A DNA stretch of 64,000 nt from Idiomarina sp. (GTDB taxonomy: Bacteria; Pseudomonadota; Gammaproteobacteria; Enterobacterales; Alteromonadaceae): contig JAIUMU010000005.1 of assembly GCA_022565355.1 (NCBI GenBank), positions 1 to 64,000 on the forward strand. The letters run 5' to 3'. Below, piece by piece: positions 27,803 to 36,836 of this stretch. The notes beneath the pieces were generated by a model. The model was not told the origin of the DNA. It made no database searches and was given only the letters and a program-made list of their open reading frames with translations. The stretch's first letter is position 1; each line of letters opens with the position of its first letter. Both the position numbers and the translations under genes were made by a program.

Positions 27803-28402
27803 TTAACCGCCGTTGCCGCGAACTCGGCCACGCACAGTATCTCGAACATTCCCGCGCACCGATTCATTTACCGTGGCTCGAACAGTGTTCGAAACAGTAG
27901 CGCCAACTTGGCCGGCTACTTCTGAACTAACCGTAGCACCCACGTTAGCATTCGCTTCCGAGCGAACTAGACCAGCCATTACCGAGCGAACTTCACCAGC
28001 TGTATTGCGAGCTAACGCTGCCGTTTCTTGGCCTGCTTGCTCACCGCTTTGTTGGCCGGTTTCTGCGGCTCCTTCCGCTAATAGCTCAGCGCGAGCTCGC
28101 GCTTGTGCCGCTCTTTCTAGGCCTTGCTCAGCGCCTTGTTGCCCGCGCTCAGCACCTGCACCAATCACAGCTAATACCGCTGCTGATACAGATTCGCCAT
28201 CTTCTTCCGCCTGTTGCGCGGCAGCTGCTACGCTTAAGCCAAACTCGGCGTTAGCATTTACAGTAACTTCCACCTCATTTTCTGCTTCAGTATCGGTATC
28301 CGTATCCTCTGCAAACGCAGTTGCAGTAGCTAAACCTAGTGAGAATATACCAGCTAACGCCAGTAGCGATGGTTTCAACAAAAATGTCTTAGTCGTTTTC
28401 AT
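27803..28402 (-). CDS. Exported Ala/Glu/Arg-rich protein of unknown function
   Basis: Starting at ATG 28402 (GGAGG 8 bases upstream), the protein has 199 residues. A signal peptide (to about residue 31, ending TAFA) is followed by an acidic Asp/Thr/Glu segment, a long Ala/Glu/Gln/Arg-rich helical region (about 55-125), and a C-terminal part with repeated VGATVS, TVRATVNESVRG and TVRGRVRG-like units. It has low complexity and no recognised domain. It lies in the ECF sigma/subtilase/barrel neighbourhood and may belong to the same surface system, which is inference. Confidence 0.7.
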   Translation of the reverse strand: MKTTKTFLLKPSLLALAGIFSLGLATATAFAEDTDTDTEAENEVEVTVNANAEFGLSVAAAAQQAEEDGESVSAAVLAVIGAGAERGQQGAEQGLERAAQARARAELLAEGAAETGQQSGEQAGQETAALARNTAGEVRSVMAGLVRSEANANVGATVSSEVAGQVGATVSNTVRATVNESVRGNVRDTVRGRVRGNGG

Positions 28403-28489
28403 CGTCATTTCCTCCCGTTATGATAAATGACACCTAGATAACGGGCGGCTGTACTACTCTATTCCGTAAGCATTGCGTAAAGCACAAAA

Positions 28490-28517
28490 TAAAAAACCAG
28501 CAATGCTGGTTTTTACG
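28490..28517. terminator. Bidirectional terminator after ridA
   Basis: A symmetrical hairpin, AAAAACCAGC and GCTGGTTTTT around AAT, gives a U-tract on both strands. It lies 30 bases beyond the ridA stop codon and upstream of the Ala-rich protein gene. Confidence 0.85.
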
Positions 28518-28546
28518 TTTAATCGTTGCGGATGCTGGCTTTACCA

Positions 28547-28939
28547 TCAATTCGTATTGGGTAATTCCATCACGCCATCAATTTCGATCTGCGCACCTTT
28601 TGGCAAACCTTTTACTTCTATTGCTGCACGCGCAGGATAAGGCGTACGGAAGTGCGCGGCCATTACTTCGTTCACTACGGCAAAGTTGCTCAAATCAGTA
28701 AGGTAAATTTGTACCTTCACCATATCTTGCAACTCACCACCCGCAGCTTCACAAACTGCGGTAAGGTTCTCAAACACCTGCTGTGCCTGCGCACGAAAAT
28801 CATCAGATACCATTTCCATAGTGGCAGGTACAAGTGGAATCTGCCCCGATAAATATACCGTGGTGCCTACCTTAATTGCCTGTGAATAGGTTCCGATTGC
28901 TGCCGGTGCTTGATCGGTAGCAATAATTACTTTCGACAT
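28547..28939 (-). CDS. ridA: RidA family reactive-intermediate (enamine/imine) deaminase
   Basis: The 130-residue protein matches the YjgF/YER057c/UK114 family: [20 protein letters not shown] near the start (quoted as contiguous motif), the conserved Arg in [16 protein letters not shown] and Glu in the last strand (IEIDGV). RidA hydrolyses 2-aminoacrylate-type imines made by PLP enzymes. It lies 1 base after spoT, the usual gammaproteobacterial position. Confidence 0.96.
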   Translation of the reverse strand: MSKVIIATDQAPAAIGTYSQAIKVGTTVYLSGQIPLVPATMEMVSDDFRAQAQQVFENLTAVCEAAGGELQDMVKVQIYLTDLSNFAVVNEVMAAHFRTPYPARAAIEVKGLPKGAQIEIDGVMELPNTN

Positions 28940-28940
28940 C

Positions 28941-31055
28941 TTACTTCCTTAAACGAGAAACCCGCTGAACATGGGGCATTTTACGAATCTGCCGCATTAC
29001 ATCGGCAAGGTGTTTGCGATCATTAATGGTGAGAGCTACATCAATATAGTAGATCGTGGCATCAATTTCTTCTGTTTTTAAGCCGTGAATATTACATCCG
29101 GTGCGGGCAATAGCTTGCGTTAAACGCGCCAAGGCTCCTTGGTGGTTCACAATTTCCACACGAATTTCAGAAACAAACTGCGAATCAGGCTTATTATCCC
29201 ACTGTACAGGGAAGTAACGCCCAGGCTCTTCTTCATGGCCGCGAACATTTTTACACTCACGGCGGTGAATTACTAAACCACGGCCGGGGCTCACGTGAGC
29301 AATAATATCATCGCCCGGAATTGGCCGGCAGCATTTAGCAAAGCTCAACAGCAAGCCATCTGCACCTTTAATTGCCAAGCTGCGCCCGCGTTCATCATCG
29401 CCAGTTGCAGCTTGCAAACGCTGCTCATCATCAATTAACCGCCGCGCTACCGCCACACTCATTAAGTTACCGAGGCCAATATCGCGTAATAGCAATGCTT
29501 TATCATCACGCTTTAATTCATGCGCTACGCGAGTAAATTCCGCATCACTGATATCATCCATACTGATCGAGCCCAAAGCTGCGCGCAATAAACGCTCACC
29601 GAGTATCAGTGCTTCATCAGATTCTTGATTCTTCAAGAATTGGCGAATTTTTAAACGCGCTTTGCCGGTTACCACAAAGTTTAGCCACGCTATATTCGGC
29701 CGTGAACCTGGCGCCGTACGAACTTCCACGGTTTGCCCAGTTTCTAGCGGCTTACTCAGTGAGTAGGCTTTGTGGTTTACTCGTGCACCAATACAGGTGT
29801 TGCCGATATCGGTGTGCACCGCATAAGCAAAATCAACCGGTGTAGCGCCCTGTGGCAGCTCAATAATGCGGCCATCGGGTGTAAATACATAAATTTCATC
29901 TGGGAAGAGATCAGATTTAACATTCTCAATAAATTCAAATGAATTGCCTGCACTTTGCTGCAACTCAATTAAACTCTGCATCCATTTTTGCGCTCGAACT
30001 TGCGCAGTAGTACTACTATCTTCAATATCTTTATACAGCCAATGCGCAGCAACCCCGCGATCCGCCATTAAATCCATCTCTTCGGTACGAATTTGGATTT
30101 CTACCGGCACCCCATGCGGGCCCTTCAAGGATGTATGCAGTGATTGGTAGCCATTTGATTTCGGTATCGCAATGTAATCTTTAAAACGCGTTTCAATGGG
30201 CTTATATAAATTATGCACCGCACCTAGCACCCGGTAGCAAGTATCCACAGAATCTACTACTACTCGGAAAGCATAGATATCCATCACCTGCGTAAACTTC
30301 AATTCTTTATTCAGCATCTTTTTATAAATGCTGTAGAGGTGCTTTTCACGGCCGTAAACACGGGCGGAAATTTCCATTTCACTCAGCCGTGAAATCAACT
30401 CATCATGGGTGCGCTCGAGTAACGCTTTGCGATTACCGCGCGCTTTACGCACTTGGCTATCAAGCAATTTTGCGCGCCACGGATACAGTGCATGAAAACC
30501 GAGAGTTTCTAGCTCATTCTTTATATTGTGAATACCAAGGCGGTGCGCTAGCGGGGCGTAAATCTCGAGGGTTTCGCGGCCAATCCGGCGGCGTTTATCG
30601 GGGCGAAGTGAACCAATGGTGCGCATGTTGTGGGTGCGATCAGCGAGCTTGATCAGAATCACCCGAATATCCTGCACCATCGCCATAATCATTTTGCGAT
30701 AGTTCTCAATTTGATGTTCTTCTTTGCTATCAAACTGCAGTTTATCGAGCTTCGAAACACCCTCAACCAGCTCGGCCACGGTAGGGCCAAATTGCTCAGC
30801 TAAATCTTCTTTGGTAACAGGAGTGTCTTCGATTACATCGTGGAGTAACGCCGCCATCAAGGTTTCATGGTCGAGACGCATTTCCGCAAGCATACAGGCT
30901 ACAGCTACCGGGTGGGTAATATAGGGTTCACCACTTTGGCGCTTTTGCTCACCATGCGCATCGAAGGCAACCACAAATGCTTGTTCGATACGGGTTACTT
31001 GCTCGGCGGGCAGATAAGCCTCGGTTAATGTGCGCAAACCTTCAAAAAGATACAC
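28941..31055 (-). CDS. spoT: Bifunctional (p)ppGpp synthetase/hydrolase SpoT
   Basis: The 704-residue protein has an N-terminal HD hydrolase domain (HD at 72-73, LLHDVIEDT), a synthetase domain ([20 protein letters not shown] region and [10 protein letters not shown]), a TGS domain ([21 protein letters not shown] region) and a C-terminal ACT domain. It balances the alarmone ppGpp in stringent and fatty-acid/phosphate stress responses. The gene order gmk-rpoZ-spoT-ridA is the conserved gammaproteobacterial one. Confidence 0.98.
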   Translation of the reverse strand: MYLFEGLRTLTEAYLPAEQVTRIEQAFVVAFDAHGEQKRQSGEPYITHPVAVACMLAEMRLDHETLMAALLHDVIEDTPVTKEDLAEQFGPTVAELVEGVSKLDKLQFDSKEEHQIENYRKMIMAMVQDIRVILIKLADRTHNMRTIGSLRPDKRRRIGRETLEIYAPLAHRLGIHNIKNELETLGFHALYPWRAKLLDSQVRKARGNRKALLERTHDELISRLSEMEISARVYGREKHLYSIYKKMLNKELKFTQVMDIYAFRVVVDSVDTCYRVLGAVHNLYKPIETRFKDYIAIPKSNGYQSLHTSLKGPHGVPVEIQIRTEEMDLMADRGVAAHWLYKDIEDSSTTAQVRAQKWMQSLIELQQSAGNSFEFIENVKSDLFPDEIYVFTPDGRIIELPQGATPVDFAYAVHTDIGNTCIGARVNHKAYSLSKPLETGQTVEVRTAPGSRPNIAWLNFVVTGKARLKIRQFLKNQESDEALILGERLLRAALGSISMDDISDAEFTRVAHELKRDDKALLLRDIGLGNLMSVAVARRLIDDEQRLQAATGDDERGRSLAIKGADGLLLSFAKCCRPIPGDDIIAHVSPGRGLVIHRRECKNVRGHEEEPGRYFPVQWDNKPDSQFVSEIRVEIVNHQGALARLTQAIARTGCNIHGLKTEEIDATIYYIDVALTINDRKHLADVMRQIRKMPHVQRVSRLRK

Positions 31056-31098
31056 TACAGCGCTCTCACTTCTTCATGATTAGCAGAACTAACAGTTC

Positions 31099-31127
31099 AT
31101 TATAAATTAGCTATATATAAGGTATAA
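31099..31127 (-). promoter_or_regulatory. Sigma-70-type promoter before spoT
   Basis: On the minus strand a perfect TATAAT (31104-31099) lies 17 bases after TTATAC (31127-31122), a weak -35. It is 44 bases upstream of the spoT start and downstream of the rpoZ terminator, so spoT may have its own transcript. Confidence 0.55.
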
Positions 31128-31157
31128 CAGAGAGGATAAGGGGAAACAAACAAATTG

Positions 31158-31197
31158 CCAATGGGAAAAACAATAGCGGGAGCCGATTGCTCCCGCT
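31158..31197 (-). terminator. Rho-independent terminator after rpoZ
   Basis: AGCGGGAGC (31175-31183) pairs with GCTCCCGCT (31189-31197) around a 5-base loop. It is followed on the minus strand by ATTGTTTTTCCC. It starts 12 bases after the rpoZ stop codon. Confidence 0.8.
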
Positions 31198-31208
31198 GAT
31201 AAAATCGA

Positions 31209-31490
31209 TTATTCCTCGATTTCGTTCGATTTCAGTGCAGCCATTGCTGCTACTTCAGCTTCATCTTGTGCGTATTGCTCTGCTTTGTCGTCTTGATCTA
31301 AGCGACGCGCATCGATAAGGCCGGCTTCAATTTCGCGTAAGGCGATAATGGTAGCTTTTTCATTGGTGGTAGGTACCAATGGCTCTTTACCGTAGCTAGC
31401 GATTTGTCGTGCACGACGTGCTGCTACAAGAACCAGATCGAACCGGTTGCCAATGCGTGAAACTGCTTCTTCAACTGTTACCCGTGCCAT
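31209..31490 (-). CDS. rpoZ: RNA polymerase omega subunit
   Basis: The 93-residue protein has the omega signature [20 protein letters not shown] and ARRARQIA, with an acidic C-terminal tail. Omega helps assemble RNA polymerase and, with SpoT/RelA products, forms a ppGpp site in proteobacteria. It lies between gmk and spoT. Confidence 0.98.
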   Translation of the reverse strand: MARVTVEEAVSRIGNRFDLVLVAARRARQIASYGKEPLVPTTNEKATIIALREIEAGLIDARRLDQDDKAEQYAQDEAEVAAMAALKSNEIEE

Positions 31491-31599
31491 GTATTACTCC
31501 GCAAAATTGAAACTATTTCTCTCGAAAGGGCAAATAGTGTACTGCAAAGCTTTTGATCCGCCAAGATCTATTGCTCATGCAGCTGTTTTATAAGGGTTT

Positions 31600-32232
31600 T
31601 TATTCTTCGTGGAGCAGATCATGAAGGATTTCACGGTGCCGAATTTGCTGTTTCGAGCGCCGCAGGCGTTGGCTCATCACAATATGCTCGAGATTATTCA
31701 CCGACTCTTGGAAATCTTGATTCACAATTAAGTAGCTAAACTCGGCATAGTGCGACATCTCATGCTGTGCTTTTGCCATCCGCTTCGCGATCACTTCGTC
31801 GCTATCTTGTCCACGTTTGCGCAAGCGCAGTTCCAGCTCTTCATTCGATGGCGGTAAGATAAAAATTGTATGCACACCAGGATAAGCAGCTTTTACTTGC
31901 CGCGTGCCTTGCCAATCGATATCTAGAAATACATCTACACCACTTGCCAGTGTGTCTTCAATAACCTTGCGCGAGGTACCGTAATAATGGTCAAACACCT
32001 TCGCCCATTCATAAAACTCATGATTCTCTACTTGCTGTAAAAATTCTTCTTCAGAAACGAAATGATAGTGCTCACCATCAATCTCGCCTGGCCGCGGTTT
32101 CCGCGTAGTAGTACTTACGGATACTTGCATTGAGCCATTCGCATGGCGCTCTAGCAGGGCTTTAATCATGCTCGATTTGCCGGCACCACTCGGGGCAGCA
32201 ATTACAAAAAGGTTTCCACTAACGTTCGACAT
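31600..32232 (-). CDS. gmk: Guanylate kinase
   Basis: The 210-residue protein phosphorylates GMP to GDP. It has a P-loop APSGAGKSS (13-21), the GMP-binding segment [21 protein letters not shown] (in parts) and the lid Arg residues in [11 protein letters not shown]. Length and position ahead of rpoZ are typical. Confidence 0.98.
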   Translation of the reverse strand: MSNVSGNLFVIAAPSGAGKSSMIKALLERHANGSMQVSVSTTTRKPRPGEIDGEHYHFVSEEEFLQQVENHEFYEWAKVFDHYYGTSRKVIEDTLASGVDVFLDIDWQGTRQVKAAYPGVHTIFILPPSNEELELRLRKRGQDSDEVIAKRMAKAQHEMSHYAEFSYLIVNQDFQESVNNLEHIVMSQRLRRSKQQIRHREILHDLLHEE

Positions 32233-32444
32233 AGGCGCACTTATTAGTAAGTTATGGGTAAGTTTCTAACGATTGAAGTGCAACATAAATTACACCGAAA
32301 GTGGGAAAAACACCACTTTTGCGAGTGTTACAGCAAAGTTTGCGTGTTTAACCCATACGCTGATTATTTTTAGCAGCTAAAATCCATGCTATAACATACA
32401 CTTCATGAACAACATTCGGAATTTAACTCACACAAGGGCATGTT

Positions 32445-33041
32445 ATGGATATCTCTCTTTGGATTTTAATTGCAGTACTGATTCTTATTGTTCTTTATGG
32501 AATCGGTATTTACAACAAACTCGTAACGCTGCGTAATCGCTTCCAAAATGCCTTTGCGCAAATTGATGTGCAGCTGAAGCGCCGTTACGATTTAATTCCT
32601 AATCTTGTAGAAACCGCAAAATCTTACCTGAAGCACGAGCGCGAAACCCTAGAAGCAGTGGTAGAAGCTCGTAACCAAGCCGCTTCCGCCTTGAAAGGCG
32701 CAGCAGCAAACCCAGGTGATGCTGGTGCTATGGGCCAATTAGCCGGTGCAGAGGGTGCTCTTGGTAGCGCTTTAGGCCGCTTAAACGTGGTAATGGAAGC
32801 CTACCCAGATTTGAAAGCGAACCAGAACATGATGCAACTCAGCGAAGAGCTTACTAGCACCGAGAATAAAGTAGCTTTCTCGCGGCAAGCCTTTAATGAT
32901 TCGGTAATGGAATACAACACCTATCGCCAATCATTCCCGCCAGTAGTATTTGCGGGCCTATTTGGCCATAGCCATGATGCAACCCTATTACAATTCGAAG
33001 ATCGTGAAGCCATTCAACAAGCGCCAAAAGTGAAATTCTAA
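32445..33041 (+). CDS. LemA family membrane protein
   Basis: The 198-residue protein has an N-terminal membrane helix (about 4-22) followed by a long helical bundle with the LemA signature RYDLIPNLVETAKSYLKHE and AEGALGSALGRLNVVMEAYPDLK (in parts). LemA proteins are of uncertain function and often accompany membrane proteases. It ends immediately before the M48 protease start (no gap), so the two are translationally linked. Confidence 0.94.
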   Translation: MDISLWILIAVLILIVLYGIGIYNKLVTLRNRFQNAFAQIDVQLKRRYDLIPNLVETAKSYLKHERETLEAVVEARNQAASALKGAAANPGDAGAMGQLAGAEGALGSALGRLNVVMEAYPDLKANQNMMQLSEELTSTENKVAFSRQAFNDSVMEYNTYRQSFPPVVFAGLFGHSHDATLLQFEDREAIQQAPKVKF

Positions 33042-35009
33042 ATGTCTGCAATGAGTTTCTTTGAACACCAAGCAGTAGCCAGGCGCAATACCCGGCTACT
33101 GATTGTACTATTCGGCATAGCTGTTATTGCACTCATGGTGCTTACCGGCTTTCTTGTCGCCGCCTTCACCGGCGGTGTTGAGATGTACAACACCACCACA
33201 ACTAGCGAGCCAGCAACCAGCTATTTATTGCAGTGGGATATCATTCTTGCCGCAATGGGCATGACCCTATCGGCGATTAGCTTAGCGGTATTGTTTAAAT
33301 GGTATCGGCTAAAAGGTGGCGGCAAAGTTGTTGCGGAAAGCCTTGGCGGCCGGCGCTTATCGCCGGATAGCCGCGATCCAGTTGAACGCAAAGTGTTAAA
33401 TGTGGTGGAAGAAATGGCGATTGCCGCCAACATGCCCGTGCCACCAGTGTACTTGTTAGAGCAAGAGCAAGGAATTAACGCCTTTGCTGCTGGATACTCG
33501 CCGCGTGATGCGGTGATTGGCGTAACCCGAGGCTGTGTTGAAAACCTTACTCGGGATCAATTGCAGGGCGTAATTGCTCATGAAATTGCCCACATATTGA
33601 ATGGCGATATGCGCATGAACATCCGCATTATGGCTATTCTTAACGGAATTTTGTTCATCTCCCATGCCGGCTATATTCTATTGCGCACGGGTGCCTTTAG
33701 CCGCCGTAATGATAAAAATCCGCTACCCATTTTAGGGCTAGGTTTGCTCATTATCGGTGCTATTGGCGTATTGTTCGGCAATATTATCAAAGCTGCGGTT
33801 AGCCGCGAGCGCGAATACCTTGCCGATGCATCTGCGGTGCAATTTACCCGTAATCCTGATGGCATTGGTGGTGCGTTAGAGCAAATTGGGGCTCTATCAG
33901 GCGCCGGTGGCGAAATTGCTGGCAGCCAAGTGGCAAGTAAAAATGCCGACGAAGCTTCGCATTTGTTTTTTGGCCAAGCAGTGAGTAAAGCAGTATCGCT
34001 TTTTTCTACGCATCCACCATTAAAGAAACGCATTAAACGCATTCGCCCGAACTGGGATGGTACTTATCGCGCCAACCCAGTTCAGGAGCTAAAAAGCGAA
34101 TTAGATACTGAGCAGAAAGCGCAAAACCAAGCCGATAAAGCGAAGAAAGTACTTACGGGTGCGCTTGGCACTATCGCCGTTGGTGGCATTTTGGGTGGCG
34201 GGCCTGCACAAGGCGCGGCGAATCAATACGCTGATACGGGAACTTCCAGCGAACAGGCAAGTGAAGCCTCAGAAGCTGAACAAAAACATAACGCCATGCG
34301 CAACGAAGTACGCCAAATAGAAGGTGCAGAAGCGTTCGTATTTGCTATGGCACTCAGCAGTGAAAGTAGCATTCGCCAACAACAACTAAGCGTGGTTGTA
34401 GAACAGCACGGCAGAACATTAGCGGAACGAACCGAACACGATTTTACACAAATCAATAACATGCCGTTAGAAGAACGCTTGCCGCTCATTGAACTGGCGG
34501 TGCCTGCGCTGAAATCGCTATCTAAGCCCGATGCGCACGGTATGCTCGCTACTCTGGATCAGCTAGTAGAAGCGGATACCAAAGTTTCATTATACGAATG
34601 GTGTTTATTGCAAATGGTACAGCGTTATGTACGGGCCGAATTCGAGCCCAACAAACGTGTGCCAAAAGTGAACATTCGCAAACAATCCGATGCTGAATAC
34701 ACGCTATCGGTATTAGCTTTTTATGGTCACCAAGACGAAAGCAACGCACTTGCCGCTTTTGCCGCCGCGGCAGAAAGCTTTGGCCGCAGCTTAAAGCCTT
34801 TTGCGCGCCAAGCGTTTAGTTTTGGTGATTTATCCGATGCCCTAGATCGCATTGATCAATGGTCGGTAACCGAGAAAGAGCGAATGGTAAAAGCCTGGGT
34901 AGCCTGCGCGCAGCATGATGGCGAAATCAACGTAGTTGAACGTAAGCTTCTTACTACGCTTTCGGCCTGTATTGGTGAGCCACTGCCGCAAGAATTTCCT
35001 GCGCAGTAA
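33042..35009 (+). CDS. Membrane M48 family zinc metalloprotease with long C-terminal extension
   Basis: The 655-residue protein has two membrane segments at the start (about 20-42, 62-86), a zinc site HEIAH (180-184) with the third ligand Glu in EREYLAD (about 258), and further membrane segments between (about 200-216, 230-248). The peptidase domain ends near 340. The remaining 310 residues are not protease; the last 60 (AWVACAQHDGEINVVERKLL) resemble the TerB/DjlA-like helical fold. HtpX/BepA relatives handle envelope protein quality control. The pairing with LemA is common. The 3' end overlaps the opposite-strand hydrolase gene by 56 bases. Confidence 0.88.
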   Translation: MSAMSFFEHQAVARRNTRLLIVLFGIAVIALMVLTGFLVAAFTGGVEMYNTTTTSEPATSYLLQWDIILAAMGMTLSAISLAVLFKWYRLKGGGKVVAESLGGRRLSPDSRDPVERKVLNVVEEMAIAANMPVPPVYLLEQEQGINAFAAGYSPRDAVIGVTRGCVENLTRDQLQGVIAHEIAHILNGDMRMNIRIMAILNGILFISHAGYILLRTGAFSRRNDKNPLPILGLGLLIIGAIGVLFGNIIKAAVSREREYLADASAVQFTRNPDGIGGALEQIGALSGAGGEIAGSQVASKNADEASHLFFGQAVSKAVSLFSTHPPLKKRIKRIRPNWDGTYRANPVQELKSELDTEQKAQNQADKAKKVLTGALGTIAVGGILGGGPAQGAANQYADTGTSSEQASEASEAEQKHNAMRNEVRQIEGAEAFVFAMALSSESSIRQQQLSVVVEQHGRTLAERTEHDFTQINNMPLEERLPLIELAVPALKSLSKPDAHGMLATLDQLVEADTKVSLYEWCLLQMVQRYVRAEFEPNKRVPKVNIRKQSDAEYTLSVLAFYGHQDESNALAAFAAAAESFGRSLKPFARQAFSFGDLSDALDRIDQWSVTEKERMVKAWVACAQHDGEINVVERKLLTTLSACIGEPLPQEFPAQ

Positions 35010-35907
35010 CTACTGGGTTTTCCTGCATAAAACAATGGCCGCCCTGCATACTGGTGATATTCAGTTCAGGGTGAGCCTGTTGCCAATCCGCCATTGAGCG
35101 ATGTAAAAATGGGTAGGTATCACTCCCAATGAGGCTATGAGTAGGTGCTTCTACCTGCCGAAGCTGCGGCCATAGCTTGCGTATATAACTGCTAAATACT
35201 TCTGCTTCTCGCTGCGGTAAACACTTCAACGCAAGGCCCTCTGTAGAATCGTGCATGGCATGATCTACATACGCGGCTAACGCATCTTCGTGCCATCCAC
35301 GAAACATCCCTCTGCCGCGCAAACTGTTAAGCGCCGCTTCTCGATCTGGCCATAACATTCTTCTGCGGCGGGCTTTACGTGCAATGGGGTTCAAGCCAAT
35401 ACTGCCGAGCGGCATTGCCCAACGAATCATGGGCTGCGGGAATAGCATCGGATCTAACAAAAGCAATTGCGAAAACATGTTCGGATTCGCCACACTCATT
35501 AAGCTAGTGAGTGCGCCACCAAAGCTATGCCCCATACCAATCTTCAACACACTCGCATACTCCGGCGCGAAGCCTGCCCAAACCTCACGTGCTAAATCCG
35601 ATGAACGCTGCCACCCTACAAATTTACCACCATGATCACTATCACCATGGCCTTGCGCATCATGTAAGAAAATATCGAAGTACGGAGCCAACTGCTGCCA
35701 CAACGGCAAATAGGTTAACCCCGAATAGCTGTTGCCATGAATAAAATGCAGAACAGGCAGGCCCCTAGGCACGGTTCTTAAACCACGCAAGGTAAAGCCT
35801 TCTTTGGCAACATAATGCCAAGGCAGCCAACTGCAATCGCCAAGCAGAATAGGCTGATTTTGCTGAGCTTGCGTATCATTTATAGTAGTATTCATTTCGC
35901 TTTTCAT
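34954..35907 (-). CDS. Alpha/beta hydrolase
   Basis: The protein has about 317 residues from ATG 35907; ATG 35895 or GTG 35913 are possible and none has a strong ribosome-binding site. The alpha/beta hydrolase fold shows LHFIHGNSYSG (oxyanion region), the nucleophile elbow GMGHSFGG, and a late His in MQGGHCFMQENP. The acid residue is probably in LIGSDTYPF. The substrate is unknown. The coding 3' end runs 56 bases into the end of the M48 gene on the other strand. Confidence 0.85.
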   Translation of the reverse strand: MKSEMNTTINDTQAQQNQPILLGDCSWLPWHYVAKEGFTLRGLRTVPRGLPVLHFIHGNSYSGLTYLPLWQQLAPYFDIFLHDAQGHGDSDHGGKFVGWQRSSDLAREVWAGFAPEYASVLKIGMGHSFGGALTSLMSVANPNMFSQLLLLDPMLFPQPMIRWAMPLGSIGLNPIARKARRRRMLWPDREAALNSLRGRGMFRGWHEDALAAYVDHAMHDSTEGLALKCLPQREAEVFSSYIRKLWPQLRQVEAPTHSLIGSDTYPFLHRSMADWQQAHPELNITSMQGGHCFMQENPVVTAQEILAAVAHQYRPKA

Positions 35908-35942
35908 GCACACATCAAATTAGTTACGCCACCGAGGGTATT

Positions 35943-36776
35943 ATGGCAGCTTGGATTAACGGAACCATTATTAACAATACGCAGTGGCACGAGCATTTGT
36001 TTAGTTTACAAATAAAACCTGCAGTGCCTCTCGAGTTCCGTGCCGGACAATATGTACGGCTGGCTTTGCCTTCGTTAACCGAAAGTAACGATACGGCCAT
36101 TATTCCTACTAGCGAGCCTTTGCTTACGCATCGCGCCTACTCCATGGTAAACGCACCACACCAAGAAACTCTAGAGTTCTATATCGCCGCTGTGCCCGGT
36201 GGGGAGTTTTCCCCGCGCATCCAAGCGATGCAGGCCGGAGAGCCTCTGCAAGTAAGCCAAAACCCCAGCGGCTTCTTCATGCTTGAGCATGTGCCTGATG
36301 CCGATAGCCTGTGGCTGATTGCTACGGGTACCGGCCTAGGCCCATACCTAGCCATGTTGAAAACTACCGAGCCATGGCAACGTTACCAACGTATCGTTGT
36401 GGTGCACGGCGTTCGCCATCAGCGTGATTTAGGCTATCAACAGTGGCTGCGAAAGCTACAGCGCGAGCACCCTACTCAGTTTGTTTATCAGCCCGTATTA
36501 AGTGGCAACATCCCTAGCACAGTTAGCCAGGAGATCAACCGCCCGGTTGGCGGCAAAAGCCCCAGCGCCTACCTACCTGGGCGCATTCCTGCGCTTATTG
36601 CTGATGGTAGCCTTGAGCTCGCCACAGGTATCGCGATGAACCATACCGCGCAAATCATGCTGTGTGGCAACCCAGACATGATCACCGATGCTCGCGCCGT
36701 ACTTGCTGAACGTGATTTACGTATTAATTTGAAACGCAAACCCGGTAACATTACTCTCGAGCAATATTGGAAGTAG
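35943..36776 (+). CDS. fpr: Ferredoxin/flavodoxin-NADP+ reductase
   Basis: The 277-residue FAD enzyme transfers electrons between NADPH and ferredoxin or flavodoxin. It has the flavin-binding HRAYSMVNAP (RxYS), the phosphate-binding LIATGTGLGPYLAML and the NADP motif MLCGNPDMI. GAGGG is positioned 5 bases before the ATG. It is slightly longer than the common 257-residue form because of inserts near 55-65 and 195. It stands alone between opposite-strand genes. Confidence 0.92.
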   Translation: MAAWINGTIINNTQWHEHLFSLQIKPAVPLEFRAGQYVRLALPSLTESNDTAIIPTSEPLLTHRAYSMVNAPHQETLEFYIAAVPGGEFSPRIQAMQAGEPLQVSQNPSGFFMLEHVPDADSLWLIATGTGLGPYLAMLKTTEPWQRYQRIVVVHGVRHQRDLGYQQWLRKLQREHPTQFVYQPVLSGNIPSTVSQEINRPVGGKSPSAYLPGRIPALIADGSLELATGIAMNHTAQIMLCGNPDMITDARAVLAERDLRINLKRKPGNITLEQYWK

Positions 36777-36793
36777 CGGCAACTGCGCCACTT

Positions 36794-36836
36794 CCAGCGC
36801 AGCATCCAGCGCAGCATCCAGCGCTACATCCAGCGC
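36794..36836. repeat. 12-bp tandem repeat at the 3' end of the PH-domain gene
   Basis: There are 3.6 copies of CCAGCGCAGCAT; the third differs (CCAGCGCTACAT). On the minus strand the unit reads as codons Arg-Trp-Met plus a fourth codon, which is TAG in the variant copy and CTG in the others. The PH-domain protein therefore ends inside the array (stop 36824-36826). Confidence 0.85.

Noticed and set aside
27813..28430. 205-codon plus-strand ORF opposite the Ala-rich exported protein
   Set aside because: It is the antisense shadow of a GC-biased repetitive gene; no ribosome-binding site and implausible Ser/Ala/Cys composition.
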